Origin: Hemibagrus wyckioides
Taxonomy: Eukaryota; Chordata; Actinopteri; Siluriformes; Bagridae
DNA length: 64,000 nucleotides
Reading direction: 5' to 3'
Assembly: GCF_019097595.1 (NCBI RefSeq)
Contig: NC_080714.1
Coordinates: forward strand, 8,697,759-8,761,758
Under the pieces are notes generated by a model. That model worked only from the letters and a program-made list of their open reading frames with translations. It was not told the DNA's origin and ran no database searches. Both the position numbers and the translations under genes were made by a program. Shown piece after piece: positions 15,838-28,139 of this stretch (its first letter is position 1; every line of letters begins with the position of its first letter).

Positions 15838-18800
15838 ATGGCGGCGCCCGTGGAAGAAGCGTTGGCCAGCACACACGTGGAGAAAAAGAAAAAGGTGCGA
15901 GTGTGTTTTGGTTTACAATTAAAAATTTGTTTATACTTGTTATTTAGAGTGAGGAATTAGCTTGTCAACGATTGGAAAAGATGTTTTATGGGAAACTGCG
16001 TAAAACAAATTATAATCACTGCTCCAAACGTAACAGCGGCTAGATGCTAAACTCTGTTGTACATAACATTGTGTTAGATGCTAAATAAGTGTTGTACATA
16101 ACATTATAAATATACAGCATATTTTGTGAGTTAACAAGTTTGTGCATGCATCATCAAATACAAGTCATTCTAAGTGAAGCCATTGAGGTATCTGATGTGT
16201 TGTGTTTTTGTAAAGTCTCTCTTAATTCTGAATTTTGTTTACTTCAGCCCCCAAAGCGTTACTGGCAAGAAGAGAAAAATGAAGATGATGCAAATCCAGA
16301 TAAAGACAAAAACAGTGAAGCACAGAAAGAATTCTCGGACAAAAAACATAAAGAACGACAAAAGAAGAGGAAAAGTGGTGATGGAAAGTTCATATCAGGG
16401 GTGTGTATGTTTAACACTGTCTCACTGTCTGGAAGCTGACCATCTGTGTGAACCTGTTCAATTATTATCTAAAATGTGATTCTAAAAGTGTTTTTTATTT
16501 TGTTATTTAAATTTTCATTCTTTATTCATTAGTATATTTTAATATCTGGTTATATATAGTATGAAGTAATTAAAGCTTTTGAAGAATTTCCACACTAAAT
16601 TTTGGTACCTTATAATATGATGTTCCTGAACTGCCAGGATTTGACCCCGGAGAAAGAAATATGTATGTAGGAATTGACAGGAAATTTTTCCGCACACACT
16701 ATACACAAATACAGATCCATTAAACATTATACTGAGGCATTAAACAACTACGCTATATTGCCAAAGGTTTTGGGACGTCTGCCTTTACATGCACATGAAT
16801 GTAATATGGAGTTGGCCCAACCTTTGCAGCTATAACAGCTTCAACTCTTCTGGGAAGGCTTTCCACAAGGTTTAGGAGTGTGTTTATGGGAATTTTTGAC
16901 CATTCCACTAGAAGTGCATTTGTGAGGTCAGGCACTGTTGTTAGACGAGAAGGTCAGGCTCGCAGTCTCCGCTCAAATTCATCACAAAGGTGTTCTATTA
17001 GGTTGAGATCAGGACTCATCCATGTCTTTATGGACCTTGCTTTGTGCACTGGTCAGAGTCAAAAGTCAAAGAAGCTTTATTGTCACTTCAACCATATATA
17101 GCTGATGCAGTACAAAGTGAAGTGAAACAACGTTCCTCCTAGACCAGAGGTGCTACACATAACAAAGACGAAGTACAGTGACGCAGACAAGCATAGAGCT
17201 AAACATAGAGATAAAGACTAAACTATACTTAAGGTGCAATAAAAAAAAAACTAAACTATACTTGATGTGCAATAAATAAACTAGACATACAACAATAGCG
17301 CATAGGATGACAAGACAGTGCAGACATTTTGTGCAAAGAACAGTGTATACAGTGAATGCAAATATTAAAGTGACACATGTAAACAGGATTAATATAAAAA
17401 AATGTAAATTGAAATGTAAAGTGACATGTGCGTGCAAACAGGACAAACAGGTGCACAGTCATGTTGGAACAGGAAGGGGCCAAACTGTTCCCACATTTTA
17501 TTTTTTTCCCTTGATGAACATATACAGCATTTATTTGTCACCTTATGTGATTTTAATGGGACGTTCGTGAATGACAGCAGATTTGTTTGTCTTATAGCAT
17601 TTGTATAATTACCCAATTCTGGAAGTTGTATACTTACTAATGTACTCATTGATTTGATCATTTCATCAGAAAACGGACCCTTTCCCTGGCGAGGCCCCTG
17701 TCCCATCAGAGCAGTTGAAGAAATTCCAGAGAGGCAAAAAATTTCAGAAGGTGAGTTGTAGAAGTCCACATATTGCCACATATTTATTAAGACTTTATTC
17801 TCTCTGCATACACTATATTGCCAAAAGTATTCGCTCACCCATCCAAATAATCAGAATCAGGTGTTCCAATCACTTCCATGGCCACAGGTGTATAAAATCA
17901 AGCACCTAGGCATGCAGAATGTTTTTACAAACATTTGTGAAAGAATGGGTCGCTCTCAGGAGCTCAGTGAATTCCAGCGTGGAACTGTGATAGGATGCCA
18001 CCTGTGCAACAAATCCAGTCGTGAAATTTCCTCGCTCCTAAATATTCCACAGTCAACTGTCAACTGTATTATAAGAACGTGGAAGTGTTTGGGAACGACA
18101 GCAACTCAGCCACGAAGTGGTAGGCCACGTAAACTGACGGAGCGGGGTCAGCGGATGCTGAGGCGCATAGTGCGAAGAGGTCGCCAACTTTCTGCAGAGT
18201 CAATCGCTACAGACCTCCAAACTTCATGTGGCCTTCAGATTAGCTCAAGAACAGTGCGCAGAGAGCTTCATGGAACGGGTTTCCATGGCCGAGCAGCTGC
18301 ATCCAAGCCATACATCACCAAGTGCAATGCAAAGCGTCGGATGCAGTGGTGTAAAGCACGCCGCCACTGGACTCTAGAGCAGTGGAGACGCGTTCTCTGG
18401 AGTGACAAATCGCACTTCTCCATCTGGCAATCTGATGGACGAGTCTGGGTTTGGCGGTTGCCAGGAGAACGGTACTTGTCTGACTGCATTGTGCCAAGTG
18501 TAAAGTTTGGTGGAGGGGGGATTATGGTGTGGGGTTGTTTTTCAGGAGCTGGGCTTGGCCCCTTAGTTCCAGTGAAAGGAACTCTGAATGCTTCAGCATA
18601 CCAAGACATTTTGGACAATTCCATGCTCCCAACTTTGTGGGAACAGTTTGGAGCTGGCCCCTTCCTCTTCCAACATGACTGTGCACCAGTGACCAAAGCA
18701 AGGTCCATAAAGACATGGATGACAGAGTCTGGTGTGGATGAACTTGACTGGCCTGCACAGAGTCCTGACCTCAACCCGATAGAACACCTTTGGGATGAAT

Positions 18801-19645
18801 TAGAGCGGAGACTGAGAGCCAGGCCTTCTCGTCCAACATCAGTGTGTGACCTCACAAATGCGCTTCTGGAAGAATGGTCAAAAATTCCCATAAACACACT
18901 CCTAAACCTTGTGGACAGCCTTCCCAGAAGAGTTGAAGCTGTTATAGCTGCAAAGGGTGGATCGACGTCATATTGAACCCTATGGATTAGGAATGGGATG
19001 TCACTTAAGTTCATATGCGAGTCAAGGCAGGTGAGCGAATACTTTTGGCAATATAGTGTATGTTTCCCCACACTGTTTCAACAAATAAAATCTCCACTTT
19101 CTGTTAGGAAAATTCGCCAATATTCAGTTCTGCCGCTTGTCAAAGAACAAACTCCAGTTGGTATCTGAGCGGAACTGAATCCTGATTCGTAAATCATGTT
19201 TCCTGTTTTCTCATCAGTCAAAAACAGACAAATGGAAGGCGAAAGCGATCATCACCCGGTCCGAGGCGGAGTCTAATCTAGTACAGAAAGAGGCAGCACG
19301 ATATGATCTCCTGCTCCCAGAGGATGCTGGGTAATGCACCTGATTCTGAACACTGCACACATTTGACACTGACGGTTGTTTTGTTCATGTAAGCACACAC
19401 TGATATAAGCACACACTCACTGTGCCACCAGGTTCCTGGAGGGAGATGAGGATGAAGACACATGCACTGTATCACAGGAAGACATAGCAGAGGCGGTTGA
19501 TATTACATCTGGAGCAAAGGTGACACTTGGATACCTTTTTTGTTTCTTTTCTTTAATGCAAGAGTTTCTGTAAACACTTTTGTAAGGATAATATAGTTTT
19601 TTTTTTAATGCCCAGTCCAGACTGCTTTCTATATCCATAATGCAT

Positions 19646-19685
<40 letters not shown>

Positions 19686-21815
19686 TCTCTCACAAATGGG
19701 ATAAATGCTGAAATAACAAATGATTATAAATAAACCCTGTAGTTTATAGGAAAAATATGCATCTACTCTATTGAATCTATAAATGACCAAATGGTGTACA
19801 TAAGCTACCATATAGGCCACACTAGACTGACCCATAGGTATTTATTGAGGACTGAAGATCAACCAAAATGTAATGCAAAATGTATTTTGAGACTTGTTTC
19901 ATAAGAGACTTGGACCCAGGAAAACCTTTACGATTTTTATCACCAGTAAATGTAAAGAATCTTTTATAAAGGTGTCATGAATTTCATTAAATGTTTGATT
20001 AATATCTGTATGTGTCATGCCAAAAAACACTTAAATACAAATAGAAAACACTTTCTCTCTCTCTGCAGTATTTTAACCTGCACCTGACCCAGTTCGGACC
20101 GTACAGACTCGACTACAGCAGAAATGGCCGGTCAGTGCCATAACAGTATGACTGTATTTCTGATGCCGATGTTCTTGTGGGTTTTGAAAAAGTGTCTTAA
20201 CGCCTAAACGGCTGCTTTCAGGCATCTGTTGCTAGGTGGAAGGAGAGGCCATGTGAGCTGCATAGATTGGCAGACCAAAAACCTTATGTGCGAGATGAAT
20301 GTCATGGAAACGGTTCAAGATATAAAGTGAGTGCAGACACACCCACACACGCGCATACTGCAAACACACTAATGCACACAGACAGATAAAAATGTTCCAT
20401 CCAAGCCTATAGGAAATTCTAAATGGAAATTGAGGATTGTAACGATTTCGTACACAAACTAACAAAACTGTGTTAACAGAAAAGCAGCATCTTTAAAAGG
20501 AGCACTACCAAGTCCATGTGCATGATTGACTCTTGCAGATTGGCATGCTTGGAGGAGATGTTAATAGGTCAATTTCTTCGTTGTCTTGTCACTTTAGGGT
20601 CCTGAAGGAATGTTGTTCATTTCACTGTGTACTGCATCAGCTATAGATGTGTGTTTATAAGCCTCTTGACTTAATCCCAGATTTATTTTCACCCTTCTGT
20701 ACCATGGATTGATTTGTGTGTATATCTGTATCTGTATATCATTCCCTTTCTCCATGTATCTGTGAGCTTATTAAAGTAACCCGTAGACAAGCTGTGATCC
20801 CATTGTATTATTCAACCCCCAAACCCCCAGGAGCAGATTTCTTTCAAACATAGAACCACTGGCATTGAAGCAAACCCTGTATGTTTAGCTCCATATGGAC
20901 TGGATACTTGTACCTTTTTTTTGGTATTAGATTAAAACTGATTATTCAGAATAATGTACTCACGCGGATTAATAATAAACGTACAAATTTTTTAAAAACT
21001 AATTTGCTCTTTCACTGCTGTCCACTAGGTGGCTCCACACAGAGGCCATGTTCGCTGTGGCTCAGAAGAAGTGGCTCTACATCTATGACTCCAAAGGCAT
21101 CGAGCTGCACTGCATCAAAAAATTCAACGACGTTCTACGCATGCAGTTCCTCCCCTACCACTTCCTGCTTGCCACAGCGGTGCGTCAGGACAAGTGTTTG
21201 CATCCCTGAGAGTTTGCATATTAAAAATGTTGTGTTATGATTTTTTTGGTACGTGTTCTCATGTGCATCCAACTCTCACAGAGTGCCACGGGTTTCCTTC
21301 AGTACCTGGATGTGTCCGTGGGAAAGGAAGTGGCGGCGATCGGCACCAAGTCGGGCAGGCTTGACGTGATGGCACAGAATCCCTACAATGCCATCATCCA
21401 CCTGGGACACCCGAATGGCACCGTCAGCCTGTGGTCTCCCAATCAGAGAGAGCCGTTAGTTAAAATGCTGTGCCACAGAGGTGCAGTCCGATCACTCGCA
21501 GTGGACAAAACTGGCACGTAGGTATTGCTGACGGTGTGAAATTGTTTGGAGCTGGCTTACAGCATATAGAGAAAAACTGTTTCGCCAGGGATTTGCTGCT
21601 ATGCTGAGAAATTGTATGACAGCTAAACTTTGCTTATGGTGTATGTGTGTGTGTGAGACAGGTACATGGTGACGTCAGGTCTGGACAGGAGGCTGGCAGT
21701 GTACGACATTCGAGCATTTAAGCCACTTCATAAGTACTTCTTGCCTGCTGGAGCCTCCTGCCTCTCCCTCAGTCAGAGAGGATTGCTCAGTGCTGCTACT
21801 GGAGATGTAGTACAG

Positions 21816-21851
<36 letters not shown>

Positions 21852-21907
21852 CTGCTAGTGGAGATGTAGAACAGGTACACAAACACTGCTGTTACGAGAT
21901 GTACAGG

Positions 21908-21942
<35 letters not shown>

Positions 21943-22964
21943 TGCTGCTACTGGAGATACACACTGCTGCTATGAGATATAGTACAGGTACACACACACT
22001 TCTGCTGCTGGAGATGTAGTACAGGCACACACACACACACACACACACACACTGCTGATACCAGAGATGAAGTACAGGCACACACACACTGCTGCTTGTG
22101 GAGATGTAGTACAGGTACACACACACACACACTGCTGATACCAGAGATGAAGTACAGGCACACACACACTGCTGCTTGTGGAGATGTAGTACAGGTACAC
22201 ACACACACACACACACGCACTGCTGATACCAGAGATGAAGTACAGGCACACACACACTGCTGCTTGTGGAGATGTAGTGCAGGCGCACACATACATACAC
22301 ACTGCTGCTAATGGAGATGTAGTGCAGGACCACACACACACACACACACACACAAGCATTGCTGCTACTGGAGATGTAGTACAGGTACACACACACACAC
22401 ACACTGCTGATACCAGAGATGAAGTACAGGCACACACACACTGCTGCTTGTGGAGATGTAGTACAGGTACACACACACACACACACACACACACTGCTGA
22501 TACCAGAGATGAAGTACAGGCACACACACACTGCTGCTTGTGGAGATGTAGTACAGGTACACACACACACACACTGCTGATACCAGAGATGAAGTACAGG
22601 CACACACACACTGCTGCTTGTGGAGATGTAGTACAGGTACACACACACACACACACACTGCTGATACCAGAGATGAAGTACAGGCACACACACACTGCTG
22701 CTTGTGGAGATGTAGTACAGGTACACACACACACACACACACTGCTGATACCAGAGATGAAGTACAGGCACACACACACTGCTGCTTGTGGAGATGTAGT
22801 GCAGGTACACACACACACTGCTGATACCAGAGATGAAGTACAGGCACACACACACTGCTGCTTGTGGAGATGTAGTACAGGTACACACACACACACACAC
22901 ACTGCTGATACCAGAGATGAAGTACAGGCACACACACACTGCTGCTTGTGGAGATGTAGTACAG

Positions 22965-23003
<39 letters not shown>

Positions 23004-23306
23004 TGATACCAGAGATGAAGTACAGGCACACACACACTGCTGCTTGTGGAGATGTAGTGCAGGTACACACACACACTGCTGATACCAGAGATGAAGTACA
23101 GGCACACACACACTGCTGCTTGTGGAGATGTAGTACAGGTACACACACACACACACACACACACACTGCTGATACCAGAGATGAAGTACAGGCACACACA
23201 CACTGCTGCTTGTGGAGATGTAGTGCAGGTACACACACACACTGCTGATACCAGAGATGAAGTACAGGCACACACACACTGCTGCTTGTGGAGATGTAGT
23301 ACAGGT

Positions 23307-23337
<31 letters not shown>

Positions 23338-23564
23338 TGATACCAGAGATGAAGTACAGGCACACACACACTGCTGCTTGTGGAGATGTAGTACAGGTAC
23401 ACACACACACACACACACTGCTGATACCAGAGATGAAGTACAGGCACACACACACTGCTGCTTGTGGAGATGTAGTACAGGTACACACACACACACACAC
23501 ACTGCTGATACCAGAGATGAAGTACAGGCACACACACACTGCTGCTTGTGGAGATGTAGTACAG

Positions 23565-23599
<35 letters not shown>

Positions 23600-23660
23600 T
23601 GATACCAGAGATGAAGTACAGGCACACACACACTGCTGCTTGTGGAGATGTAGTACAGGT

Positions 23661-23691
<31 letters not shown>

Positions 23692-26600
23692 CGATACCAG
23701 AGATGAAGTACAGGCACACACACACTGCTGCTTGTGGAGATGTAGTACAGGTACACACACACACACACTGCTGATACCAGAGATGAAGTACAGGCACACA
23801 CACACTGCTGCTTGTGGAGATGTAGTACAGGTACACACACACACTGCTGATACCAGAGATGACGTACAGGCACACACACACTGCTGCTACTGGAGATGTA
23901 GTGCAGGCGCACACATACATACACACTGCTGCTAATGGAGATGTAGTGCAGGACCACACACACACACACACACACACAAGCATTGCTGCTACTGGAGATG
24001 TAGTGCAGGCACACACACACACTGCTGCTACTGGAGTTGTAGTTCAGGTACACACACACACACACACAGCTCAGTGCTGCCAGTGGATATATAGTAGAGA
24101 CACTGGAACTGTAACTAGAATTGTAACATCTTTGGATTTCTATAACGTGTATGTTCATGATCACTCAGGTTTACCGAGATGTGTGGGGAGGTGGGCCGAT
24201 ATCCAAGCCCTACATGGCACATCGTGTGAGGGGTTCAGTATGGGGCGTTGGGTTTTGCCCCTTTGAGGACGTGCTTGGTATTGGACATGGAGAAGGGTTC
24301 ACAAGTATGATTGTGCCAGGTCAGTACAGCAGACAAAATGTTAGTATATTCCTGTTCATGACTACACAAACAGCATGTGTGCAGAAACATTGGGTTGTAA
24401 TATAAGATCTGGTTTTGATATCTGATCCATATGCAGTAGTTATCTCTGAATACAAACGTGACAACTTGGGTTAAAATGGGTTAAAGTTTTTAGTGAAAAG
24501 TTCTTACTTTCATGTAACATAATTGACTAATATCAGAATCTATTTCTGTTTTTGGATTTGCACAATATCAGGAACTTATGTAAGAGAAAGTTATATAATA
24601 ATCTTGTATTCTTTTGTCTGGAACAGTGATATTGTCTGTTTCCTGAGGCATTATTAGGTTGTGGATGAAAAAATGTTCAAAACATAATCACAGATTTTGT
24701 ACTATATTATAAAATATAAAATGTCTCTCTGTGTTTTTACTGTATCCCTGAAAGAGATTTGAGTCTGGTATCTGATCAGGAAGCAAAAGATTATTAATTA
24801 GAGAAATGTGTGTATTATGTATAAAGAATGATAAAGGATAGGAAATGTCATCCTGACACACATTGTCCTGCTCCATGATTGCCTGTGTAGCAGATTAGCC
24901 TGGTATTAATAAAGCTATAACTAAACATTAAAGTATTTACTCATGGTTTTGACACTATGGAATTTATTTATTTATTTATTTTATTTTTTTAGGTGCGGGT
25001 GAGCCAAACTTTGATGCTCTGGAGGTGAACCCATTCCGCAGCTTAAAACAGAGGCAGGAATGGGAGGTCAAGGCTCTCCTGGAGAAAGTGCAGCCCGACC
25101 TGATTGGCCTAGACCCAGGGCTGCTGGTTAAAGTGGACAAGGCCTCATTTGAACAGAAACATAAAGAAAGAGTGGAGGCATTGGTGAGTTCACTGTCTAT
25201 ACATCATGCATCCATGTTAATGTTTTAGGAGCAGATACATAGAATTCACATAGAAAGTGTTTGTCCATCCATGTATTTATTACAGCCAGAGAGCCAAGTA
25301 AAACTGTAACCGTAACAAAACGGATTAACATTATACACCGATCGGGCATAACATTATGACCACTGAGAGGTGATGTGAATAACACTGATGATCTCCTCAT
25401 CATGGCACCTGTTAGTGGGTGGGATATATTAGGCAGCAAGTGAACGTTTTGTCCTCAAAGTTGATGTGTTAGAAGCAGGAAAAATGGACAAGTGTAAGGA
25501 TTTGAGCGAGTTTGACCAGGGCCAAATTGTGATGGCTAGACCACTGGATCAGAACATCTCCAAAACTGCAGCTCTTGTGGGGTGTTCCCGGTCTGCAATG
25601 GTCAGTATCTATCAAAAGGGGTCCAAGGAAGGAACAGTGGTGAACCGGCGACAGGGTCATGGGCGGCCAAGACTCATTGACTGACGTGGGGAGTGAAGGC
25701 TGGCCCGTGTGATCCGATCCAACAGACGAGCTACTGTTGCTCAAATTGCTGAAGAAGTTAATGCTGGTTCTGATAGAAAGGTGTCAGAATACACAGTGCA
25801 TGATGGGTCAGGGCTGTGTTGGCAGGAGCAACGCAATATTAGGCAGGTCATAATGTAATGCCTGGTCAGTGTATATAATATAGTTTTACCCTTTAATGGT
25901 GTGACCATTCAAACAAAACCACTGTAAAAAATATTGTTAAAAAAATAGACCCATTATCCATGGCCATTTTCCAGTTCCTCCATTTCGTGATTTTGCGATC
26001 ACAGAAATCAGCGCTAAATAAAGCAATTGGCGCAATATTTAGAGGAGCTTGCAGTTTTACAAACTTGCCACAGATTTGAGTCAACACGTGTCAGGTCACC
26101 TTCTCACAACACGCATGATAAACACTGTTTCTTCACTGATAGTAAATTAACAGAAGAGTCATGTGCTTGTAACGTCAGCATTTCAAGTAGTTTTATGCAA
26201 AAAAAAAAAATAAACAAGACAAACTCTGTTGCATCATAAATCTTGAAAAGATTTTGAAAGCTGCAGGATAATCGGGAATCTTTGGCTGAAATTACAGACA
26301 GACAATTTATTGATCCCATGAGGGAAATTCTTTTTCACATTTGGCTCAAATAAATAACTCTGTACCCGAAACCAGTTCTGGGCTCATTTGGTACCAACAC
26401 TCAAGCAGTAAAGAACAGCACTTTCTGAATGCACAGAATATCTTCATGCAGGAAAACCTGCAAATGAGGAGCTGTTTATTCAGACAGCGAGCTAATTATA
26501 GTGTGCCAGTCCTGTGAAAGTCTTATTCTTTATATAAATAAGGCGTTCTGGCTCTTCTGCTTGCCATAACAACACTTTCTGAGCCATCAGGAAACACTAA

Positions 26601-27642
26601 ACATAAAATTTAACATGAAAGGCACGTTTAGTGGAAGTGCGCTCCAGCTATCTGTTCTTTGAACCAGTGCTTTGCTTCAAAAATACATTTCACATACCAA
26701 AAAACCTGGGGGCAAAATGATTGGAATTGGAGTAGGAGAAACATTTCTTGGGGGCAATGGTGGTTCAAGTGGTCAAGGCTCTAGGATGTTGATCAGGGTT
26801 CAAGCCCCAACACCACCAAGCTCCACTGTTGGGCAATTAAGCAAGGCCCTTATCCCTCCCTGCTTCAGGGGCGCCACATCATAGCTGGCCCTGCATTGTG
26901 ACCCCAACTTCCTCGTTCTTTTCCTCAGAAAAGAATTCCACTGTGCTGTAATGTGTGGCATAAATAAAGGCTTCTTGCCCTCAGTTCTTCTTTTAGCAGT
27001 TAAAATTGTTCATGGTTTCATCAGAGCAGCTTAGAAATATATATTATTTTATACATACATGATTATGTTTGCATGTGATGGCACCATGCAGCCTGTGAAA
27101 TATGCACAGATGCTTACTGTCTTTCTCAGTGATGCTCTGCTGGGCCAGTATTGGCCATCATTCATTTATAAGAAAGGGACTGTTGCATGATGGTCACTTG
27201 CAGGCTTTGCCTTAGTCATCAGACAATCTGCATTGTGAAGCCAGAAAGCATTACATTATTTTTCACTTTGCATCATGTGGTGGGTTTTTTTTTTGTATGT
27301 ATTTTTCAGGGCTATGATCCACTTGAAAATGACAAGTTTAAGCCAAGATTTAAAAAGAGAGGCAGAAGTGCAGCTGGTGCTGTGGAGAAGAGAAAGAAGA
27401 AAGTGGCCCACGAGGATCAGAGGGTATTACACACAAACATAATCTTTTCTTTTGCTTGAAGTCTTTATTTTAAGCACAGTTTAGCACAGCTCCTTTTCCT
27501 CATCTGTAACCTCTTCTTGCTGTAGGACGTGATCCGGAAAACAGTGGAGGAGAGAATGGAGAAAGAAAAGGAGAAGAAGGAGATTGCCAAGCAGAAGGCT
27601 GAGCAGGGGAGGAAGACTGCACTGGACCGCTTCAAGAAATAG
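15838..27642 (+). CDS. wdr46: WD repeat-containing protein 46 (BING4/Utp7 family), 14 coding exons, 590 aa
   Basis: Nucleolar component of the small-subunit processome, needed for early 18S pre-rRNA processing (family knowledge). Exons: 15838-15894, 16248-16400, 17670-17750, 19218-19330, 19432-19519, 20069-20130, 20222-20326, 21029-21179, 21282-21517, 21662-21815, 24169-24319, 24993-25183, 27310-27423, 27526-27642. All have GT-AG borders and are in phase. The first ATG lies in 'AAGATGGCGGCG', a good Kozak context. The N-terminus (residues 1-100) is Lys/Glu-rich and low in complexity. A WD40 propeller follows at about 180-400, including '[16 protein letters not shown]' and '[21 protein letters not shown]'. 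The conserved BING4 C-terminal domain starts at residue 401 ('[20 protein letters not shown]'). The end is a basic tail ('RPRFKKRGR'-type, ending FKK). Length is close to the human protein (about 610 aa). Introns 2, 3, 10 and 12 are swollen by transposons or repeats. Confidence 0.96.
16751..17500 (-). mobile_element. Degenerate Tc1 transposon in wdr46 intron 2, split by a nested insertion
   Basis: Begins with 'GCTATATTGCCAAAGGTTTT' and then matches, on the minus strand, the C-terminal transposase code ('[20 protein letters not shown]'). The match breaks at about 17,055 and resumes at about 17,446 with the reverse complement of the 'LFQHDCAPV' region. Between them (17,056-17,445) lies foreign sequence. 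The 5' half of the transposase is missing, so it is inactive. Confidence 0.8.
17056..17445 (-). mobile_element. Nested retrotransposon 3'-tail inserted in a Tc1 relic
   Basis: Opens with 'CAAAGAAGCTTTATTGTCAC', the reverse complement of a widespread fish non-LTR tail (GTGACAATAAAGC). It contains a roughly 40-base internal duplication around 'CTAAACTATACTTAAGGTGC' / 'CTAAACTATACTTGATGTGC'. It interrupts the Tc1 relic inside a GTGCACTGGTGCACAG context. No coding capacity. Confidence 0.55.
17811..19058 (+). mobile_element. Near-complete Tc1 transposon in wdr46 intron 3
   Basis: 1,248 bases flanked by TA target dinucleotides (17,809-10 and 19,059-60). The 29-base terminal inverted repeats match perfectly by eye. 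Each begins CACTATATTGCCAAAAGTAT and runs on to CTCACC. The element lies in the same orientation as wdr46. Several truncated relatives with slightly different ends (TTTTGGGACACCCC) lie elsewhere in the window. Confidence 0.93.
17945..18976 (+). CDS. Tc1 transposase, uninterrupted DD34E frame, 343 aa
   Basis: Cut-and-paste transposase acting in the nucleus on TA sites. I chose the ATG of '[17 protein letters not shown]' because it is the usual family start; the frame stays open further upstream but without similarity. The N-terminus holds two helix-turn-helix units (about residues 1-60 and 70-115), with a GRPR motif between them ('[12 protein letters not shown]'). The catalytic residues are D154 ('LWSDKSHF'), D245 ('FQHDCAPV') and E280 ('[11 protein letters not shown]'), with 34 residues between D245 and E280. 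The glycine-rich box '[16 protein letters not shown]' is present. There is no stop or frameshift over 343 codons. One oddity is Thr after 'DCAPV', where other copies in this window encode His (29,337 and 58,291). The copy could be active or recently active, but activity is not shown. Confidence 0.92.
   Translation: MGRSQELSEFQRGTVIGCHLCNKSSREISSLLNIPQSTVNCIIRTWKCLGTTATQPRSGRPRKLTERGQRMLRRIVRRGRQLSAESIATDLQTSCGLQISSRTVRRELHGTGFHGRAAASKPYITKCNAKRRMQWCKARRHWTLEQWRRVLWSDKSHFSIWQSDGRVWVWRLPGERYLSDCIVPSVKFGGGGIMVWGCFSGAGLGPLVPVKGTLNASAYQDILDNSMLPTLWEQFGAGPFLFQHDCAPVTKARSIKTWMTESGVDELDWPAQSPDLNPIEHLWDELERRLRARPSRPTSVCDLTNALLEEWSKIPINTLLNLVDSLPRRVEAVIAAKGGSTSY
19650..19683. repeat. (CT)n microsatellite in wdr46 intron 5
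   Basis: Perfect CT run between exons 5 and 6. Confidence 0.9.
21816..24085. repeat. Compound CA-rich minisatellite carrying copies of the wdr46 exon 10 end and splice donor
   Basis: The array fills nearly all of intron 10. The unit is a dimer. Type A reads CTGCTGCTTGTGGAGATG then TAGTACAGGTACACAC. Type B reads CTGCTGATACCAGAGATG then AAGTACAGGCACACAC. Each is followed by a CA run of variable length. By eye I count about 21 B copies and about 20 A copies between 22,050 and 23,860; dimers are roughly 75-100 bases. The A unit matches the last bases of exon 10 plus its donor (GGAGATGTAGTACAG|GTAC). A segment with GCGCACACATACATACACAC and an AAGCATTGCTGCTACTGG neighbour occurs twice (about 22,270-22,375 and 23,900-24,000), so larger blocks have also duplicated. 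Long open frames on both strands here are repeat artefacts. Confidence 0.95.
25332..25876 (+). mobile_element. Internally deleted Tc1-family element (wdr46 intron 12)
   Basis: Imperfect terminal inverted repeats share GGCATAACATTATGACC (left, 25,344-25,361) with its complement at the right end (about 25,845-25,865). After the left end comes the start of a transposase ('[18 protein letters not shown]', then 'GHGRPRLID'), cut by a TGA at 25,682. The catalytic core is missing. A sister copy lies at 56,810-57,252. Confidence 0.8.
26755..26985 (+). mobile_element. tRNA-derived SINE (plus orientation, wdr46 intron 12)
   Basis: The tRNA-like head has GGTGGTTCAAGTGGTCAAGG (A box) and GGGTTCAAGCCCCAACACC (B box). 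The body contains GGGCAATTAAGCAAGGCCC and the tail ends near 'ATAAATAAAGGCTTCTTGCC'. Confidence 0.75.
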
Positions 27643-27862
27643 GAAGAAGCTTTGTGTTGACGGCTTTACAGGAATAAAGGACTTATTCAGAACGCTGGAC
27701 CAGGCCCAGTTTTTCCATCACACACACACACACACACACACAGTGACTGTCTTCGAATCCTTTAATCCAAGTGGCATCTAACCTCAGGACTGCTTTCCAT
27801 CTTTTGTGTGAGACCATGAGGAAAAGTCATTTTTGTACCAAATATCAACTGAGAAATTGTCT

Positions 27863-27868
27863 AATAAA
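27863..27868 (+). terminator. Polyadenylation signal of wdr46
   Basis: AATAAA about 220 bases after the wdr46 stop, in an AT-rich 3' untranslated region that also holds a (CA)n tract at 27,720-27,742. Confidence 0.7.
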
Positions 27869-28139
27869 ACTAATATGTGCTGTAATCTAAATATCATTAC
27901 TGGGTTTTTTTTTCTGCAATTCTAAAAAGTTTACATATTTGGTATATGTATATTTCATTCATCTCTTCATAGTCGTCAGGGTCCTGATTATCCTGATTTC
28001 TTAGCCTGGTCAAGGCATGGCCAATTCTAGCCAATGTAGCCAATATAACAACTTGAAATGTCCTAAAAAGGAAAGAAACCGCTGGTGTACTAACTACATT
28101 GAATAGGTCAACCCAGGAAAACGACAGCAGCTGATGACA

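Noticed and set aside
17861..17944. Upstream in-frame ATG extending the Tc1 transposase by 28 residues
   Set aside because: The extension has no family similarity and the usual family start is at 17,945.
18268..19071. A 267-codon minus-strand frame over the Tc1 element
   Set aside because: Antisense shadow of the transposase gene. The similarity is fully explained by the plus-strand DD34E protein.
21773..24266. Very long open frames on both strands (hundreds of codons rich in Cys-Val or His-Thr)
   Set aside because: They lie entirely in the CA-rich minisatellite, occur in several frames at once and only reflect absence of stop codons in the repeat unit.
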